Origin: an uncultured Collinsella sp.
Lineage (GTDB): Bacteria; Actinomycetota; Coriobacteriia; Coriobacteriales; Coriobacteriaceae
Assembly (NCBI GenBank): GCA_900541665.1
Contig: UQKV01000026.1
Location: 1-29,165 of the forward strand
DNA length: 29,165 bases
Direction of reading: 5' to 3'
Shown: one piece after another, positions 7,640-15,363 of the stretch
How the letters are laid out: the number at the start of each line of letters is the position of its first letter
Numbering within the stretch: the first letter of the stretch is position 1
Notes under the pieces: generated by a model
Seen by the model: the letters and a program-made list of their open reading frames with translations, nothing else
What the model was told of the DNA's origin: nothing
The model's database searches: none
Program-made: the position numbers and the translations under genes

Positions 7640-7651
7640 TGTTGCGCAACA
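7640..7651. promoter_or_regulatory. 12-bp palindrome TGTTGCGCAACA upstream of the zinc-ribbon DUF4234 gene
   Basis: A perfect palindrome ends 75 nt before the GTG start at 7564. The same sequence, preceded on the minus strand by TGGTC and AAT, recurs at 23936-23947 before the surface-protein gene. I found no third copy. It is best read as a binding site for a dimeric regulator; no -35/-10 pair could be fixed next to it. Confidence 0.5.
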
Positions 7652-7716
7652 TTGACCAATTTCCGAGAATTTTTGCTGCAACCGTTTTCCCAGGCATTTT
7701 CTTGCTTCCGCAGTAG

Positions 7717-7751
7717 AAAAAGGCACCCCGGGCTCAGTTGCCCAGGGCGCC
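7717..7751 (-). terminator. Terminator of the DUF4013-like zinc-ribbon gene
   Basis: On the minus strand GGCGCCCTGGGC (7751-7740) pairs with GCCCGGGGTGCC (7733-7722) through 12 pairs including two G-U wobbles. The 6-nt loop is followed by TTTTT (7721-7717). It starts 8 nt after the stop codon of the gene ending at 7760. Confidence 0.8.
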
Positions 7752-7759
7752 TCGACCGA

Positions 7760-9085
7760 CTATTCGGTTTGATTGTTTTCGGCAGCAGGATTATCGCCCG
7801 GCTCATCCGCCGGCGTGGCAACGGCATTCCAATCGGGTTCCGCAGGCGTCGCCTCGGGCGCAGGCTCGGGCTCAGATGCCGGTTCAGGCTCGGGCGCCGG
7901 CGCAGGCTCGGGCTCAGATGCCGTCTCAGACTCGGTCGCGGGAGCGGGCGCAGGTGTCGGCGAAGCATCCGGAGCACTGTAACCCGAAGCAGCGGACTTC
8001 TTCTCGAAGGGCAGTACAAAAGTCAGAACGTCGTCCTTGTCCTCGTCGGCCCACTCACTTGCATAACGTGCGGCCCAGTAGCCAACGGCACGGTGCTTGA
8101 GCATCTTGCCAAAGACCGTTAGAAATACGGTGACGAAAGCGACCAGCACCAGGAACAGCACGAGCGTAATGCCGCCGCCGGTAACAATCGCCTCAATGCC
8201 CGTAGGACGATAGTAGTAGCTATACATACCAACAGAGGCAATGGCGCCAAAGACGACCGTCAAGATCCATGTGACAACGTTGGCGACCAGGCCCGTCAAA
8301 AACTCGGGAAGGAACGAAGCACAGAACAGCTTGGTCTTGTTGTGCTTAAAGGCCGCCCAGACCTTATCGAGCGAAAACGCGCTCTCGACGCGCCCGGTCA
8401 CCGCAAAGTGCATCACGGCGATGTCGGCGAACATCTTAAAGAAGACACCCAGAATCGCCGAGGCAATCAGAGCCAGGACAAGCAGGCCGAGCGAACCGAA
8501 CAGCGCAGCCTCGAGCGCATAAGAGCCGTAAAAAGAATACGAGCCCGCGGCGCCAATTACCACGCCCTCCACCAGCGAAAGCACTACACCGATAACGGGA
8601 ATGGCAGCGATAACCTCGAGCACGACCGAAATAACGCTCGAAAAGACTCCGAGACCAAACGACGTGGAACGCATGAGTGGACGGTCCATGCCGTCATCAA
8701 CCTTAAGCGACAGATCACGGCCCCACTCGATACCAAAGCCGGAACCGCACACACTCGCAATGCAAGCTGCCAAAAAGCCGATGGCAGCTGCAATGCCGCC
8801 AATAACGGGAATAAACAACACGAGCACCGACACAACGCAAATCAGCGCCGGCAAAAACGCGATTTGGCATACACGCTGAAGCACGCCCGGAGTCTTAGTC
8901 ATATCTTGGAACGCCTGAGCCACACAGCCCTTTGGCGCATTCGCCACGGGCGGTTGCGGAACAAACTGCTGGGGCTGAGGCTGTCCCTGGGGAGCGGGGC
9001 CAGCGGCACCGGCATTATGAGCACCACACACGCCGCAGAACTTGTCGTTATCGCCCATGGGGGCGCCACACTGCGAGCAGAACAT
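7760..9085 (-). CDS. Zinc-ribbon multispanning membrane protein (DUF4013-like)
   Basis: Large integral membrane protein of unknown function, 441 residues. The N terminus MFCSQCGAPMGDNDKFCGVC is a zinc ribbon with two CxxC pairs, followed by a Pro/Gln linker. The central 300 residues hold at least six hydrophobic segments, among them LPALICVVSVLVLFIPVIGG, VISVVLEVIAAIPVIGVVLS and GGGITLVLFLVLVAFVTVFL. The layout, with a GRDLSLKVDDGMDRPLMRS segment after the first helices, resembles DUF4013; this family call is tentative. The C terminus is a Pro/Glu/Ala tail (PEPAPAPEPEPASEPEPAP) that ends in an acidic stretch. I chose the ATG at 9085 because AAGGGA lies at good spacing and the zinc ribbon begins there; a 24-residue upstream extension is unconvincing. 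Its own terminator separates it from the DUF4234 gene. Confidence 0.8.
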   Translation of the reverse strand: MFCSQCGAPMGDNDKFCGVCGAHNAGAAGPAPQGQPQPQQFVPQPPVANAPKGCVAQAFQDMTKTPGVLQRVCQIAFLPALICVVSVLVLFIPVIGGIAAAIGFLAACIASVCGSGFGIEWGRDLSLKVDDGMDRPLMRSTSFGLGVFSSVISVVLEVIAAIPVIGVVLSLVEGVVIGAAGSYSFYGSYALEAALFGSLGLLVLALIASAILGVFFKMFADIAVMHFAVTGRVESAFSLDKVWAAFKHNKTKLFCASFLPEFLTGLVANVVTWILTVVFGAIASVGMYSYYYRPTGIEAIVTGGGITLVLFLVLVAFVTVFLTVFGKMLKHRAVGYWAARYASEWADEDKDDVLTFVLPFEKKSAASGYSAPDASPTPAPAPATESETASEPEPAPAPEPEPASEPEPAPEATPAEPDWNAVATPADEPGDNPAAENNQTE

Positions 9086-9234
9086 AGAATCATCCCTTCG
9101 TATCTTGAACGAATCACTTGGATCGCAAACGATGTCTTTAGCATCATTATTGCCCAATGTGGGGTCAAATACTCAAAGATGACCGATTTGCAAGGTACAC
9201 GGCGCCAGCAGGCGGTTCGTTGAATACGTCTGTG

Positions 9235-10257
9235 CTAGTTCGTTCCGCGGAAGCCCTTGCCGACGATCTCGGAGCTGTCGACGATCGTGATAAAGGCACC
9301 TGGATCGACTTCGCGCGCATAGCGGCGCAGTTGCACGGCCTCGCGACGGCTCAGCACGCTCATGATCACCGTCACGCACTTGCCCGAGAAGGCACCGTAG
9401 CCGCGGCTGATGGTCGCCGTGCGGTTGAGATGCTTGACGATAAACTCCTCGACCTTAAGGGGCTCGGAACAAATGACCGTGCAGACTTTGCGCAGGTGAA
9501 TGCTCTCAATGGCTTTGTCGACCACAAGCGTCTTGGCAAACAAGCCGAGCACGCAATACAGACCGACACGCGGGCCATACAAAAAGGCCGCGATGGTCAC
9601 GATGCCGATATCGACCAGCAGCAGGGCACGGCCAATCTCGAGCGTCGTACGGCGCTTGAGGATCATGGCAAGAATGTCCGTGCCACCCGTCGAGGCGCCG
9701 ATGTCAAAGACAATAGCGCTGCCAAGCGCCGGCAAGATGACGGCAAAGCACAGGTCGAGCCACATATCACCCGTCAGAGAGACATCGGTCGGAATAAAGA
9801 GCTCAAACAGCGAAACATAGGCGGACAGCGCAAACGAGGCGAAGACGCTCCACAGGATTGCCTTGCGCTCCAAAAAGATAAAGCCCAGAACGACCAGGAC
9901 CGCATTGATAATCCACATAAAAACGCCGACGGGCAGGGTCGGGAACAGCGTGGACAGAATGACCGACACGCCCGAGGTACCGCCAAAAGCAAAGTGATTA
10001 GGGGTTTTAAACGCAACGATGGCGAAGGCCGTAAGAATCAGGCCCAGATTGAGCTCGGCAAAAAAGCGCGGGAAGCCCGGCTCCTGGCTGCGCTTTTGAC
10101 CGGCACGCTCACCGCGCTCGATATCGGTGCGATCAACCACGCGCTCCATCGGCACCACGGGAGGACGATGCACCTCCTCGGCAGCACGCGATGCCGCCTC
10201 TGCCGCGGCGGCCTCAATCGCCCATGCCTTGCTTTCTGTTTCGTGCTCGTCAGCCAT
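9235..10257 (-). CDS. YitT family membrane protein (DUF161-DUF2179)
   Basis: Predicted polytopic membrane protein of the YitT family, function not established. After a 60-residue charged N terminus rich in Ala and Glu, the DUF161 region holds five or so helices. It includes the two family glycine motifs, FGGTSGVSVILSTLFPTLPV and GASTGGTDILAMILKRRTT. The C-terminal 90 residues (CTVICSEPLKVEEFIVKHLN to EVDPGAFITIVDSSEIVGKG) match the cytoplasmic DUF2179 domain. Length 340, slightly long because of the N-terminal tail. The ATG is preceded by GAGGGG 8 nt upstream. Asp23 lies upstream on the same strand but is separated by a terminator, so it has its own promoter in 10258-10375, a stretch that also contains a G7 run and a GTATGCC/GGCATAC hairpin. 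Confidence 0.93.
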   Translation of the reverse strand: MADEHETESKAWAIEAAAAEAASRAAEEVHRPPVVPMERVVDRTDIERGERAGQKRSQEPGFPRFFAELNLGLILTAFAIVAFKTPNHFAFGGTSGVSVILSTLFPTLPVGVFMWIINAVLVVLGFIFLERKAILWSVFASFALSAYVSLFELFIPTDVSLTGDMWLDLCFAVILPALGSAIVFDIGASTGGTDILAMILKRRTTLEIGRALLLVDIGIVTIAAFLYGPRVGLYCVLGLFAKTLVVDKAIESIHLRKVCTVICSEPLKVEEFIVKHLNRTATISRGYGAFSGKCVTVIMSVLSRREAVQLRRYAREVDPGAFITIVDSSEIVGKGFRGTN

Positions 10258-10375
10258 TACGGCAACCCCTCGTTAACAATTTGGAAACAATGCGCCCATT
10301 AGGGTAACGCGGAACGCGACGATTGCAACCCCTAGTTAGACGAGCGGTATGCCTACATCGGGGGGGCATACAAAT

Positions 10376-10413
10376 AACGGCCGGCCACGCTTTTGCTTGC
10401 GCGGTCGGCCGTT
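10376..10413 (-). terminator. Terminator of the amaP-DUF2273-asp23 operon
   Basis: The stem AACGGCCGGCCACGC (10376-10390) pairs with GCGCGGTCGGCCGTT (10399-10413), with a wobble and one mismatch, around an 8-nt loop. On the minus strand it continues into TTATTTGTATG. It lies 54 nt past the asp23 stop codon, beyond hairpin repeat R1. Confidence 0.7.
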
Positions 10414-10424
10414 TAACGTTTTCG

Positions 10425-10468
10425 CAGATAAAACCTGCCAAAACAAACCTGTCCCTTTTTGGAAGGTT
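10425..10468 (-). repeat. Hairpin repeat R1, inverted near-copy of R2 (15286-15329)
   Basis: The 44 nt on the minus strand differ from R2 at only two positions. The stem AACCTTCCAAAA/TTTTGGCAGGTT (one mismatch) encloses the core AAAAAGGGACAGGTTT. The repeat overlaps the last two transcribed bases of the asp23 stop codon, so it is the start of the asp23 3' untranslated region. Confidence 0.75.
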
Positions 10469-10982
10469 ATTCGTGCTGGCTGGTGCGGTGCTCGTACTCC
10501 TCGGGGGTGATGACGTCCTCGATGCGCAGGTTGACGCCCGCCACCTCAAGGCCGGTCATCGCGGCAAGGCGCTCGGTGACACGTGCCTTGACATCGTCGA
10601 AGATCGCGGGCGCATAGGCGCCGTACTCGATGATGACGGAGATGTTGACGACCACGCGATTGTCATCGGTGACCTCGACCGTCACGCCCTTGGTCAGATT
10701 CTCGGCACCAAACTGCTCCTGCACAAAGTGCATGAGGTTACCCTTCATGCCCAGAACGTGCGGAACCTCGCGGGTGGCCATGGCAACGATCTTCTCGATC
10801 ACGCCGTTGGAATAGGTCAGCGAGTCCTCGGACTCGTCCGCTTCCTCGTCATCCTCATCAGCATCGGACTCGGCCTCGACGAGCGCCTCATCCTCGAGCG
10901 TTACGTCCTCGGCCTCGGCGGTGACGGTCTCGTCTGCCTCGAGCTCGGTATCGGCTACATCGACCTTCGTATTAAAAGCCAT
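10467..10982 (-). CDS. Asp23/Gls24 family envelope stress response protein
   Basis: Member of the Asp23 (alkaline shock protein) family, which in Firmicutes forms a membrane-associated layer held by AmaP. The conserved domain starts at TYSNGVIEKIVAMATREVPH and continues through VTVEVTDDNRVVVNISVIIE to YGAYAPAIFDDVKARVTERL, the usual order. The product has 171 residues. The first 55 or so form a very acidic tail (VEAESDADEDDEEADESEDS) not part of the core domain. The ribosome site AAGGAGGA is nearly ideal. Upstream are the DUF2273 and AmaP-like genes, 44 bp and beyond, giving the order amaP-DUF2273-asp23 seen in other Gram-positives. Transcription probably starts near 11990. Confidence 0.93.
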   Translation of the reverse strand: MAFNTKVDVADTELEADETVTAEAEDVTLEDEALVEAESDADEDDEEADESEDSLTYSNGVIEKIVAMATREVPHVLGMKGNLMHFVQEQFGAENLTKGVTVEVTDDNRVVVNISVIIEYGAYAPAIFDDVKARVTERLAAMTGLEVAGVNLRIEDVITPEEYEHRTSQHE

Positions 10983-11026
10983 GGTTCCTCCTTATGCCTG
11001 CCGCGGATGCGACAGTCGAATACAGA

Positions 11027-11404
11027 TTAGCGGCCGCTAAACAGACGGCCGAAGAAGTTGACGATCCCGTTCTCGCCGTCGCGAATTTGACCGATCACAG
11101 CGCCGATCAGCACGAAGAATGCAATGACGAGTGTGTCCCACAGGCCCAACGTGAGCACCAACACGGCGAGGATAAAGCCAGCGACGGCACCGAGCGTGGT
11201 GTTGGGATGACGCACAGCATAGCTCCAGATGGCAGCGCCCGTACCCTTGATGAGACCCATAGCCTCGTCAAAATCCGCGGCCGCCGCATCTTGCAACTCG
11301 GTTGCCTCTGCTTTGGAATCAACAGGTTCGCTCGCCGGCGTGGCGCTCTGGTCAATCGTCAGGCGCGGCGTACGAGCGGTCTTATCTTGATTGGTATCAC
11401 TCAC
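11027..11404 (-). CDS. DUF2273 small membrane protein of the Asp23 operon
   Basis: Small integral membrane protein of the kind found beside Asp23 and AmaP. After a soluble N terminus (SDTNQDKTARTPRLTIDQSA and a Glu/Asp/Ala stretch), the DUF2273-like part reads WSYAVRHPNTTLGAVAGFIL followed by AVLVLTLGLWDTLVIAFFVL, two adjoining helices, and ends GENGIVNFFGRLFSGR. The frame is open further upstream, but the true start is the GTG at 11404: GGAGG lies 6 nt before it and it overlaps the AmaP stop by 8 nt (GTGAGTGA), a translational-coupling arrangement. Product 125 residues. Its precise role is unknown; membrane anchoring of the Asp23 layer is an inference from context. Confidence 0.85.
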   Translation of the reverse strand: MSDTNQDKTARTPRLTIDQSATPASEPVDSKAEATELQDAAAADFDEAMGLIKGTGAAIWSYAVRHPNTTLGAVAGFILAVLVLTLGLWDTLVIAFFVLIGAVIGQIRDGENGIVNFFGRLFSGR

Positions 11405-11942
11405 CGGAAACCTCCACGGTCTGGACGGTAGTCTTGGACGGCAAAAAACGGACGCGCGTAGTCGTACCCGGCGTGCCGAGCATGGTGTCGCAAGCTTCCT
11501 CGATGCGCTGCTGCATCGCGGTAGCCAGAGATGCCACGTCCTTATCGTCAAGCGCGATAGCCTCGACCTTAAATCGGACGTGCGAATCGTCGGAGCCTTG
11601 GACGCGGGCCTCGACATGCTCGACCATCACGCGGTCGTCGCGCTCGGCAGCAGCCCTGGCACACGAAGAAAGCGCCGCAAGGGTAACCTCGATATTGCGT
11701 TCCCCCGCCGGATGCACGCAGGACGGCTCGCAACGAGCAAACATCAGGCGGAAGAAGCTTACCAGCACGCCGATCGCCACAACTCCGCCGCATGCCGTCA
11801 CGACAATGCGCGGCATGGGGTCGCGCATCAGCAGCATAAAGCGATACGTATACGGCCCCCAAAACTGGCAGACGAGCGTACCCAGCGCCACGATGGCGGC
11901 GGCAAGATACACAATCGCTAGGGCTCGTTTGAGTACGCGCAC
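11397..11942 (-). CDS. amaP: AmaP-like alkaline shock membrane anchor protein
   Basis: Predicted membrane anchor for Asp23. Two helices at the N terminus (ALAIVYLAAAIVALGTLVCQF, here quoted in part, and PRIVVTACGGVVAIGVLVSF) enclose a short loop. A soluble domain follows, with alternating beta-like segments (VRFKVEAIALDDKDVASLAT, TTTRVRFLPSKTTVQTVEV), as in AmaP/DUF322-associated proteins. The start is GTG with GGGAG 6 nt upstream. It is the first gene of the three-gene operon and overlaps the DUF2273 gene. The family call rests on topology and on the neighbours more than on sequence motifs. Confidence 0.75.
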   Translation of the reverse strand: MRVLKRALAIVYLAAAIVALGTLVCQFWGPYTYRFMLLMRDPMPRIVVTACGGVVAIGVLVSFFRLMFARCEPSCVHPAGERNIEVTLAALSSCARAAAERDDRVMVEHVEARVQGSDDSHVRFKVEAIALDDKDVASLATAMQQRIEEACDTMLGTPGTTTRVRFLPSKTTVQTVEVSGE

Positions 11943-11992
11943 GTGGCGCTCCCTTCAAATCTCGGCTCTCGAAATGCAAAACGGTTCGCATC

Positions 11993-11998
11993 ATTATA
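11993..11998 (-). promoter_or_regulatory. Candidate -10 (TATAAT) of the amaP operon
   Basis: A consensus TATAAT lies on the minus strand 51 nt before the amaP GTG. It overlaps the U-tract of the yebC terminator. No convincing -35 was found at 16-18 nt. Confidence 0.45.
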
Positions 11999-12001
11999 AA
12001 A

Positions 12002-12039
12002 GAGCCGGGTCCGGTGCTCTACGCACGCGGATCCGGCTC
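12002..12039 (-). terminator. Terminator of yebC
   Basis: On the minus strand GAGCCGGATCCG (12039-12028) pairs with CGGACCCGGCTC (12013-12002), with one G-U pair, and TTTTATAAT follows. It sits 70 nt past the yebC stop codon and directly before the amaP promoter. Confidence 0.8.
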
Positions 12040-12108
12040 ATCTATTCCACGAGGCTTGCATGCTCGCTTCATTATGCCCAGATATGCACGGCTTAACCCG
12101 TGCGGGCG

Positions 12109-12915
12109 CTACTCCTCCTCGAGGGCAGCGATGACCTCGTCGGTCATGTCCATGGTGCTGTAAACATCCTGGACGTCGTCGAGCTCCTCAAGACGGTCGA
12201 TGAGGCGCTGAACCTTCTTGGCGTCGGCGCCGGAGACCTCGGTCGGGGTGGTCGGGACCATGGTGGTCTCGGAACCCTTGACCTGGACGCCCTGCTCCTC
12301 GAGCGCCTTGGAGACAGCCATAACCTCGTTGGCAGTAGTCCAGACGATCCACTCCTCGCCGGCGTCCTCGTAGTCCTCGCCACCGGCCTCGGCGATGGCC
12401 ATCATGAACTCATCCTCGTCACCGGCAGCACCGTTGGCGATCATGGTCTCCTTCTTGGCGTTCTCGTCCAGGATCTCCTTGGCGACGACGATCTGGCCCT
12501 TGCGCTCAAACTGGAAGGCGACGGAGCCGGAGGTGCCCAGGTTGCCACCAGCGTGGGAGAAGGCGGAACGGACATCGGCGGCGGTACGGTTGCGGTTGTC
12601 GGTCAGGCAGTCGACGTAGACGGCGACACCGGCGGGACCGTAGCCCTCGTACACGATGTTCTCGTAGACGGCGGCGTCAGCACCCGAACCAAAAGCCTTG
12701 TCGATAGCGGACTTGATCTTGTCCTTAGGCATGGACTGAGCCTTGGCCTTGGCAACAGCAGCGGCGAGGCTGGCGTTGTTCTCGGGCAGCGGGTCACCGC
12801 CGAGACGGGCAGCAACGGTGATGTTGCGGCTGAGCTTGGAGAAGAGGGCGGAACGCTTGGCGTCCTGCGCGCCCTTACGATGCTTGGTTGTGGCCCACTT
12901 AGAGTGTCCGGACAT
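12109..12915 (-). CDS. yebC: YebC/TACO1 family protein
   Basis: Conserved cytoplasmic protein. Members were long annotated as transcriptional regulators (PmpR) and have more recently been tied to translation of difficult, proline-rich stretches. The N terminus MSGHSKWATTKHRKGAQDAK is diagnostic. It is followed by RSALFSKLSRNITVAARLGG, the YENIVYEGYGPAGVAVYVDC block, RNRTAADVRSAFSHAGGNLG and SVAFQFERKGQIVV. The acidic C terminus (LEELDDVQDVYSTMDM) is also typical. Length 268 against about 245, with a slight insertion around EAGGEDYEDAGEEWIV. The ATG has TAGGAGA 7 nt upstream. It appears monocistronic, with its own terminator. The usual ruvABC neighbours are not in the window. Confidence 0.97.
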   Translation of the reverse strand: MSGHSKWATTKHRKGAQDAKRSALFSKLSRNITVAARLGGDPLPENNASLAAAVAKAKAQSMPKDKIKSAIDKAFGSGADAAVYENIVYEGYGPAGVAVYVDCLTDNRNRTAADVRSAFSHAGGNLGTSGSVAFQFERKGQIVVAKEILDENAKKETMIANGAAGDEDEFMMAIAEAGGEDYEDAGEEWIVWTTANEVMAVSKALEEQGVQVKGSETTMVPTTPTEVSGADAKKVQRLIDRLEELDDVQDVYSTMDMTDEVIAALEEE

Positions 12916-13045
12916 ACGTGTCTCCTATCGGTTTCGACCTAAAGCCCAGCGCAGATGCTCGGGCAATATAAACAAACGTCGTTATGATATACCTACTGGC
13001 CTGCGAGATAAACCCCAAAATGAAGGCGTCGTGATGATGACCCCT

Positions 13046-13079
13046 TTGGTGCAAAGAGACCTGGCCCCCAATGCACCAA
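13046..13079 (-). repeat. Hairpin R4 at the end of the DUF6020 gene
   Basis: A perfect 8-bp stem TTGGTGCA/TGCACCAA encloses an 18-nt loop that, on the minus strand, contains GGGGGCCAGGTCTCTT. It starts 1 nt after the DUF6020 stop codon. It lacks a U-tract, so it is not a normal terminator, and it shares the core seen in R1-R3. Confidence 0.6.
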
Positions 13080-13080
13080 G

Positions 13081-15264
13081 TTAGGACCAGAGGAAGTCGC
13101 TGCGGGTGACGGTGGCGCCGATGGCAAAGGGCATGCAGGCGATGACCGGATACAGGTAGCGCATGTAAGTCGAGCCGTTGCACGGGCCAATCAGGCACAC
13201 GGCGAGCACGCCCAACAGCGGCACCCAGATCGCCAGCGCACGCCATGAATGACGACGCAGCAGGTAGACCACCACGGCGATCATGATCCACACATAGGTG
13301 GCCGAGCTCATGGTGAGCGAAATAAACGGGATGCGCTGCACCGCCACACGGTACAGATTGATCAGGTGGTCACACCAGCGTACCACGTTGCTGTCAACCG
13401 GATGGAAGTCGAAGTACTTGAGGTTGTCGGGACGCGCCATGATCTCGGTACTGCGCGCCGTGCTGTAGACCCAGGCATCGCGCGCGCTCGGATAAAAATA
13501 ACCATAGTAGTTATTGATAAGCGCCGAAATATAGCACTCGGGATCCTTCTTAAACATCTGAGCCCATACCCCAAAATAGGCATCGATGTCCTCCTGCGAG
13601 GCGTACTCGTTAAAGCAGTTCTTGACGGCATCGGACTTGTCGGGGTTGTAGCGGCGGCCCAGGTTCTCGTACTTGAGTACGCGATCGATCACGGCACGCT
13701 CTTCGTCGGTCACCGAACCGTCGCAAGGAGCCTCCACGATGGTACCGTCCTCCTTAACCGTGGGGTTGACGCCCGAGTTGAGGCCGTCGTGCTTTTGGAC
13801 GAAACGAGCCGTCTGCTGGAACGGAATCGAGAGGATTTCGCGCTTGGAACCAGGCGTGATATCGTGCGCCGGCATAAAGACCTTGGTGAAGTACATATTA
13901 GAGGCAAGGCAGAGCGCGAGCACCGCGAGAACGCCAACCCAGCGGAAACGCGGGATGGCGCCTGAAGGCGCAGCACCAGCCTGCTTGGCTGCACGACGAG
14001 CCACATGCACGTCCCATACGCAAAACGCCGCCGCGATTACGCATGCCGCCAGGGGAAACACCAGGCCGCCGTTGCGCAGGAACGTGGAACCCATGGCGCC
14101 CAGAGCGAGCAGCAGCCAGTCGTGGCGCGCAAAGAGCACGGGGGCTTTCTCGCCCGCTCGCTCGGCATTGGCATCGCGACGGGGCAGGCCACATGCCACG
14201 AGCTTGACGGTCTGTACCAGCAGAACCAAGAACGCGTCGGCAAAGAGCACGTCTTTGGTGAGCAACGCCGCGTAGTTAGAGAACATCGGCATAAACGCAA
14301 AGAACAGCAGGATCGCACCGCGAACCGGCAGGCTCACGCCCAGTTTGCGCAGCGACGAAATGGAATAGGCCATGCAGGCAGCCGTGATGACAAATTGAGC
14401 GCAGGTGTAGATGGCAAGGCCCGCGTTAGCGCTGTTGAACAGCGAAAGCCCCAGCTGAACGCACGAGCCGATAATGGCCGTGTGCACTACGGGATGATGC
14501 CCGTTGAGCAGCACGTTGGGGTTGAGTAGGCGCAGGTAGTCGCTCGTGCCGTTGGGATAGTTGAACCACTGGCGAATCTGCGCGCCCGTATCTCCCATAA
14601 AAAGCCCGGGCAGCGAAGCGACGAGCGTGGGCGCCCAGGCGATCATAAGCACCAGGAAGGGCCCGGCAAAGGGATGGACCGAGAGCACGGCGTGAGTCAC
14701 ACGCCATACGCGGCCAAAGTGCGCTTCGGAAAACGGAATGCGCCGAGAGCTCAGCCAATCTAGACACTCAAAGGCAAGGTAGAAGGCAACGACCGCCAAG
14801 AGCATCCAGCCCGCGCCGCCAATCCAGGCGCAGATGATGCGGGCTTTGTCGCCAAGGACAATCTCGGCCGAGTCGGTGAGATCGTAGCTGCGGCCGAACA
14901 CCATGCAGATGGCGAAGAACAGCGACGGCAGAATGATCGATGGACGCCAGGTGTCGCCACGGCCAAAGAACACGTAGCGAAACGGTAAGGTGAGCAGGCA
15001 GGCAAGTGCAAGCAGCATGACCGCGTCGGTATGGCCGGCAAACGAGAGGAGCACCTCGTAGCACACGTACAGCATGCCCGAGGCTTTGGGGTCAATCGCC
15101 AAGACTGCGTTGCTCGACACCGGGGCGGGATCGATGGAAAACGCCGTGGTCGCCAACAGCGCGAGCAAAAATGCGATGAGCGTCTGCTTGGCGGGGTAGC
15201 GCTTAAACCAGACAATGCGGGCAGCGTCGCGCGCAGCCGTTGTGGAGAGATCGGAATCCTTCAC
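13081..15264 (-). CDS. DUF6020-like polytopic membrane protein (possible GT-C type)
   Basis: Large membrane protein, 727 residues, resembling the DUF6020 family; function unproven. At least twelve hydrophobic segments are visible, among them QTLIAFLLALLATTAFSI, GAGWMLLAVVAFYLAFECL and AIWVPLLGVLAVCLIGPC. A large extracellular-type loop (about residues 470-600) is hydrophilic, with KHDGLNSGVNPTVKEDGTIV and several aromatic-rich motifs. Conserved-looking loop motifs are SLPGLFMGDTGAQIRQWFNY and LLNGHHPVVHTAIIGSC, reminiscent of the first loops of lipid-linked-sugar glycosyltransferases. The start is GTG with only a weak upstream ribosome site. Its 5' side carries hairpin repeat R2 and its 3' end hairpin R4. 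Glycosyltransferase activity is inference only. Confidence 0.8.
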   Translation of the reverse strand: MKDSDLSTTAARDAARIVWFKRYPAKQTLIAFLLALLATTAFSIDPAPVSSNAVLAIDPKASGMLYVCYEVLLSFAGHTDAVMLLALACLLTLPFRYVFFGRGDTWRPSIILPSLFFAICMVFGRSYDLTDSAEIVLGDKARIICAWIGGAGWMLLAVVAFYLAFECLDWLSSRRIPFSEAHFGRVWRVTHAVLSVHPFAGPFLVLMIAWAPTLVASLPGLFMGDTGAQIRQWFNYPNGTSDYLRLLNPNVLLNGHHPVVHTAIIGSCVQLGLSLFNSANAGLAIYTCAQFVITAACMAYSISSLRKLGVSLPVRGAILLFFAFMPMFSNYAALLTKDVLFADAFLVLLVQTVKLVACGLPRRDANAERAGEKAPVLFARHDWLLLALGAMGSTFLRNGGLVFPLAACVIAAAFCVWDVHVARRAAKQAGAAPSGAIPRFRWVGVLAVLALCLASNMYFTKVFMPAHDITPGSKREILSIPFQQTARFVQKHDGLNSGVNPTVKEDGTIVEAPCDGSVTDEERAVIDRVLKYENLGRRYNPDKSDAVKNCFNEYASQEDIDAYFGVWAQMFKKDPECYISALINNYYGYFYPSARDAWVYSTARSTEIMARPDNLKYFDFHPVDSNVVRWCDHLINLYRVAVQRIPFISLTMSSATYVWIMIAVVVYLLRRHSWRALAIWVPLLGVLAVCLIGPCNGSTYMRYLYPVIACMPFAIGATVTRSDFLWS

Positions 15265-15285
15265 AGTCCAAAGAGCCTTTCTAGA

Positions 15286-15329
15286 AACCTGCCAAAAAGG
15301 GACAGGTTTATTTTGGCAGGTTTTATCTG
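15286..15329 (+). repeat. Hairpin repeat R2, inverted near-copy of R1
   Basis: The perfect 12-bp stem AACCTGCCAAAA (15286-15297)/TTTTGGCAGGTT encloses the loop AGGGACAGGTTTA. The first arm can instead pair with the internal CAGGTTT, so two mutually exclusive folds exist. It lies in the DUF6020 leader, in opposite orientation to R3, 34 nt away. Confidence 0.75.
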
Positions 15330-15363
15330 GGGAAACGTTACGGTTCTGTCATCGTTGCCCAGC

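Noticed and set aside
8342..10302. Plus-strand frames of 293 and 381 codons across the zinc-ribbon and YitT genes
   Set aside because: Basic, Arg/His/Gln-rich translations typical of antisense frames; no start signals.
12109..12915. Functional link between YebC and the proline-rich zinc-ribbon proteins
   Set aside because: YebC relatives help translate proline-rich stretches, but YebC is universal and nothing in the sequence ties it to these genes.
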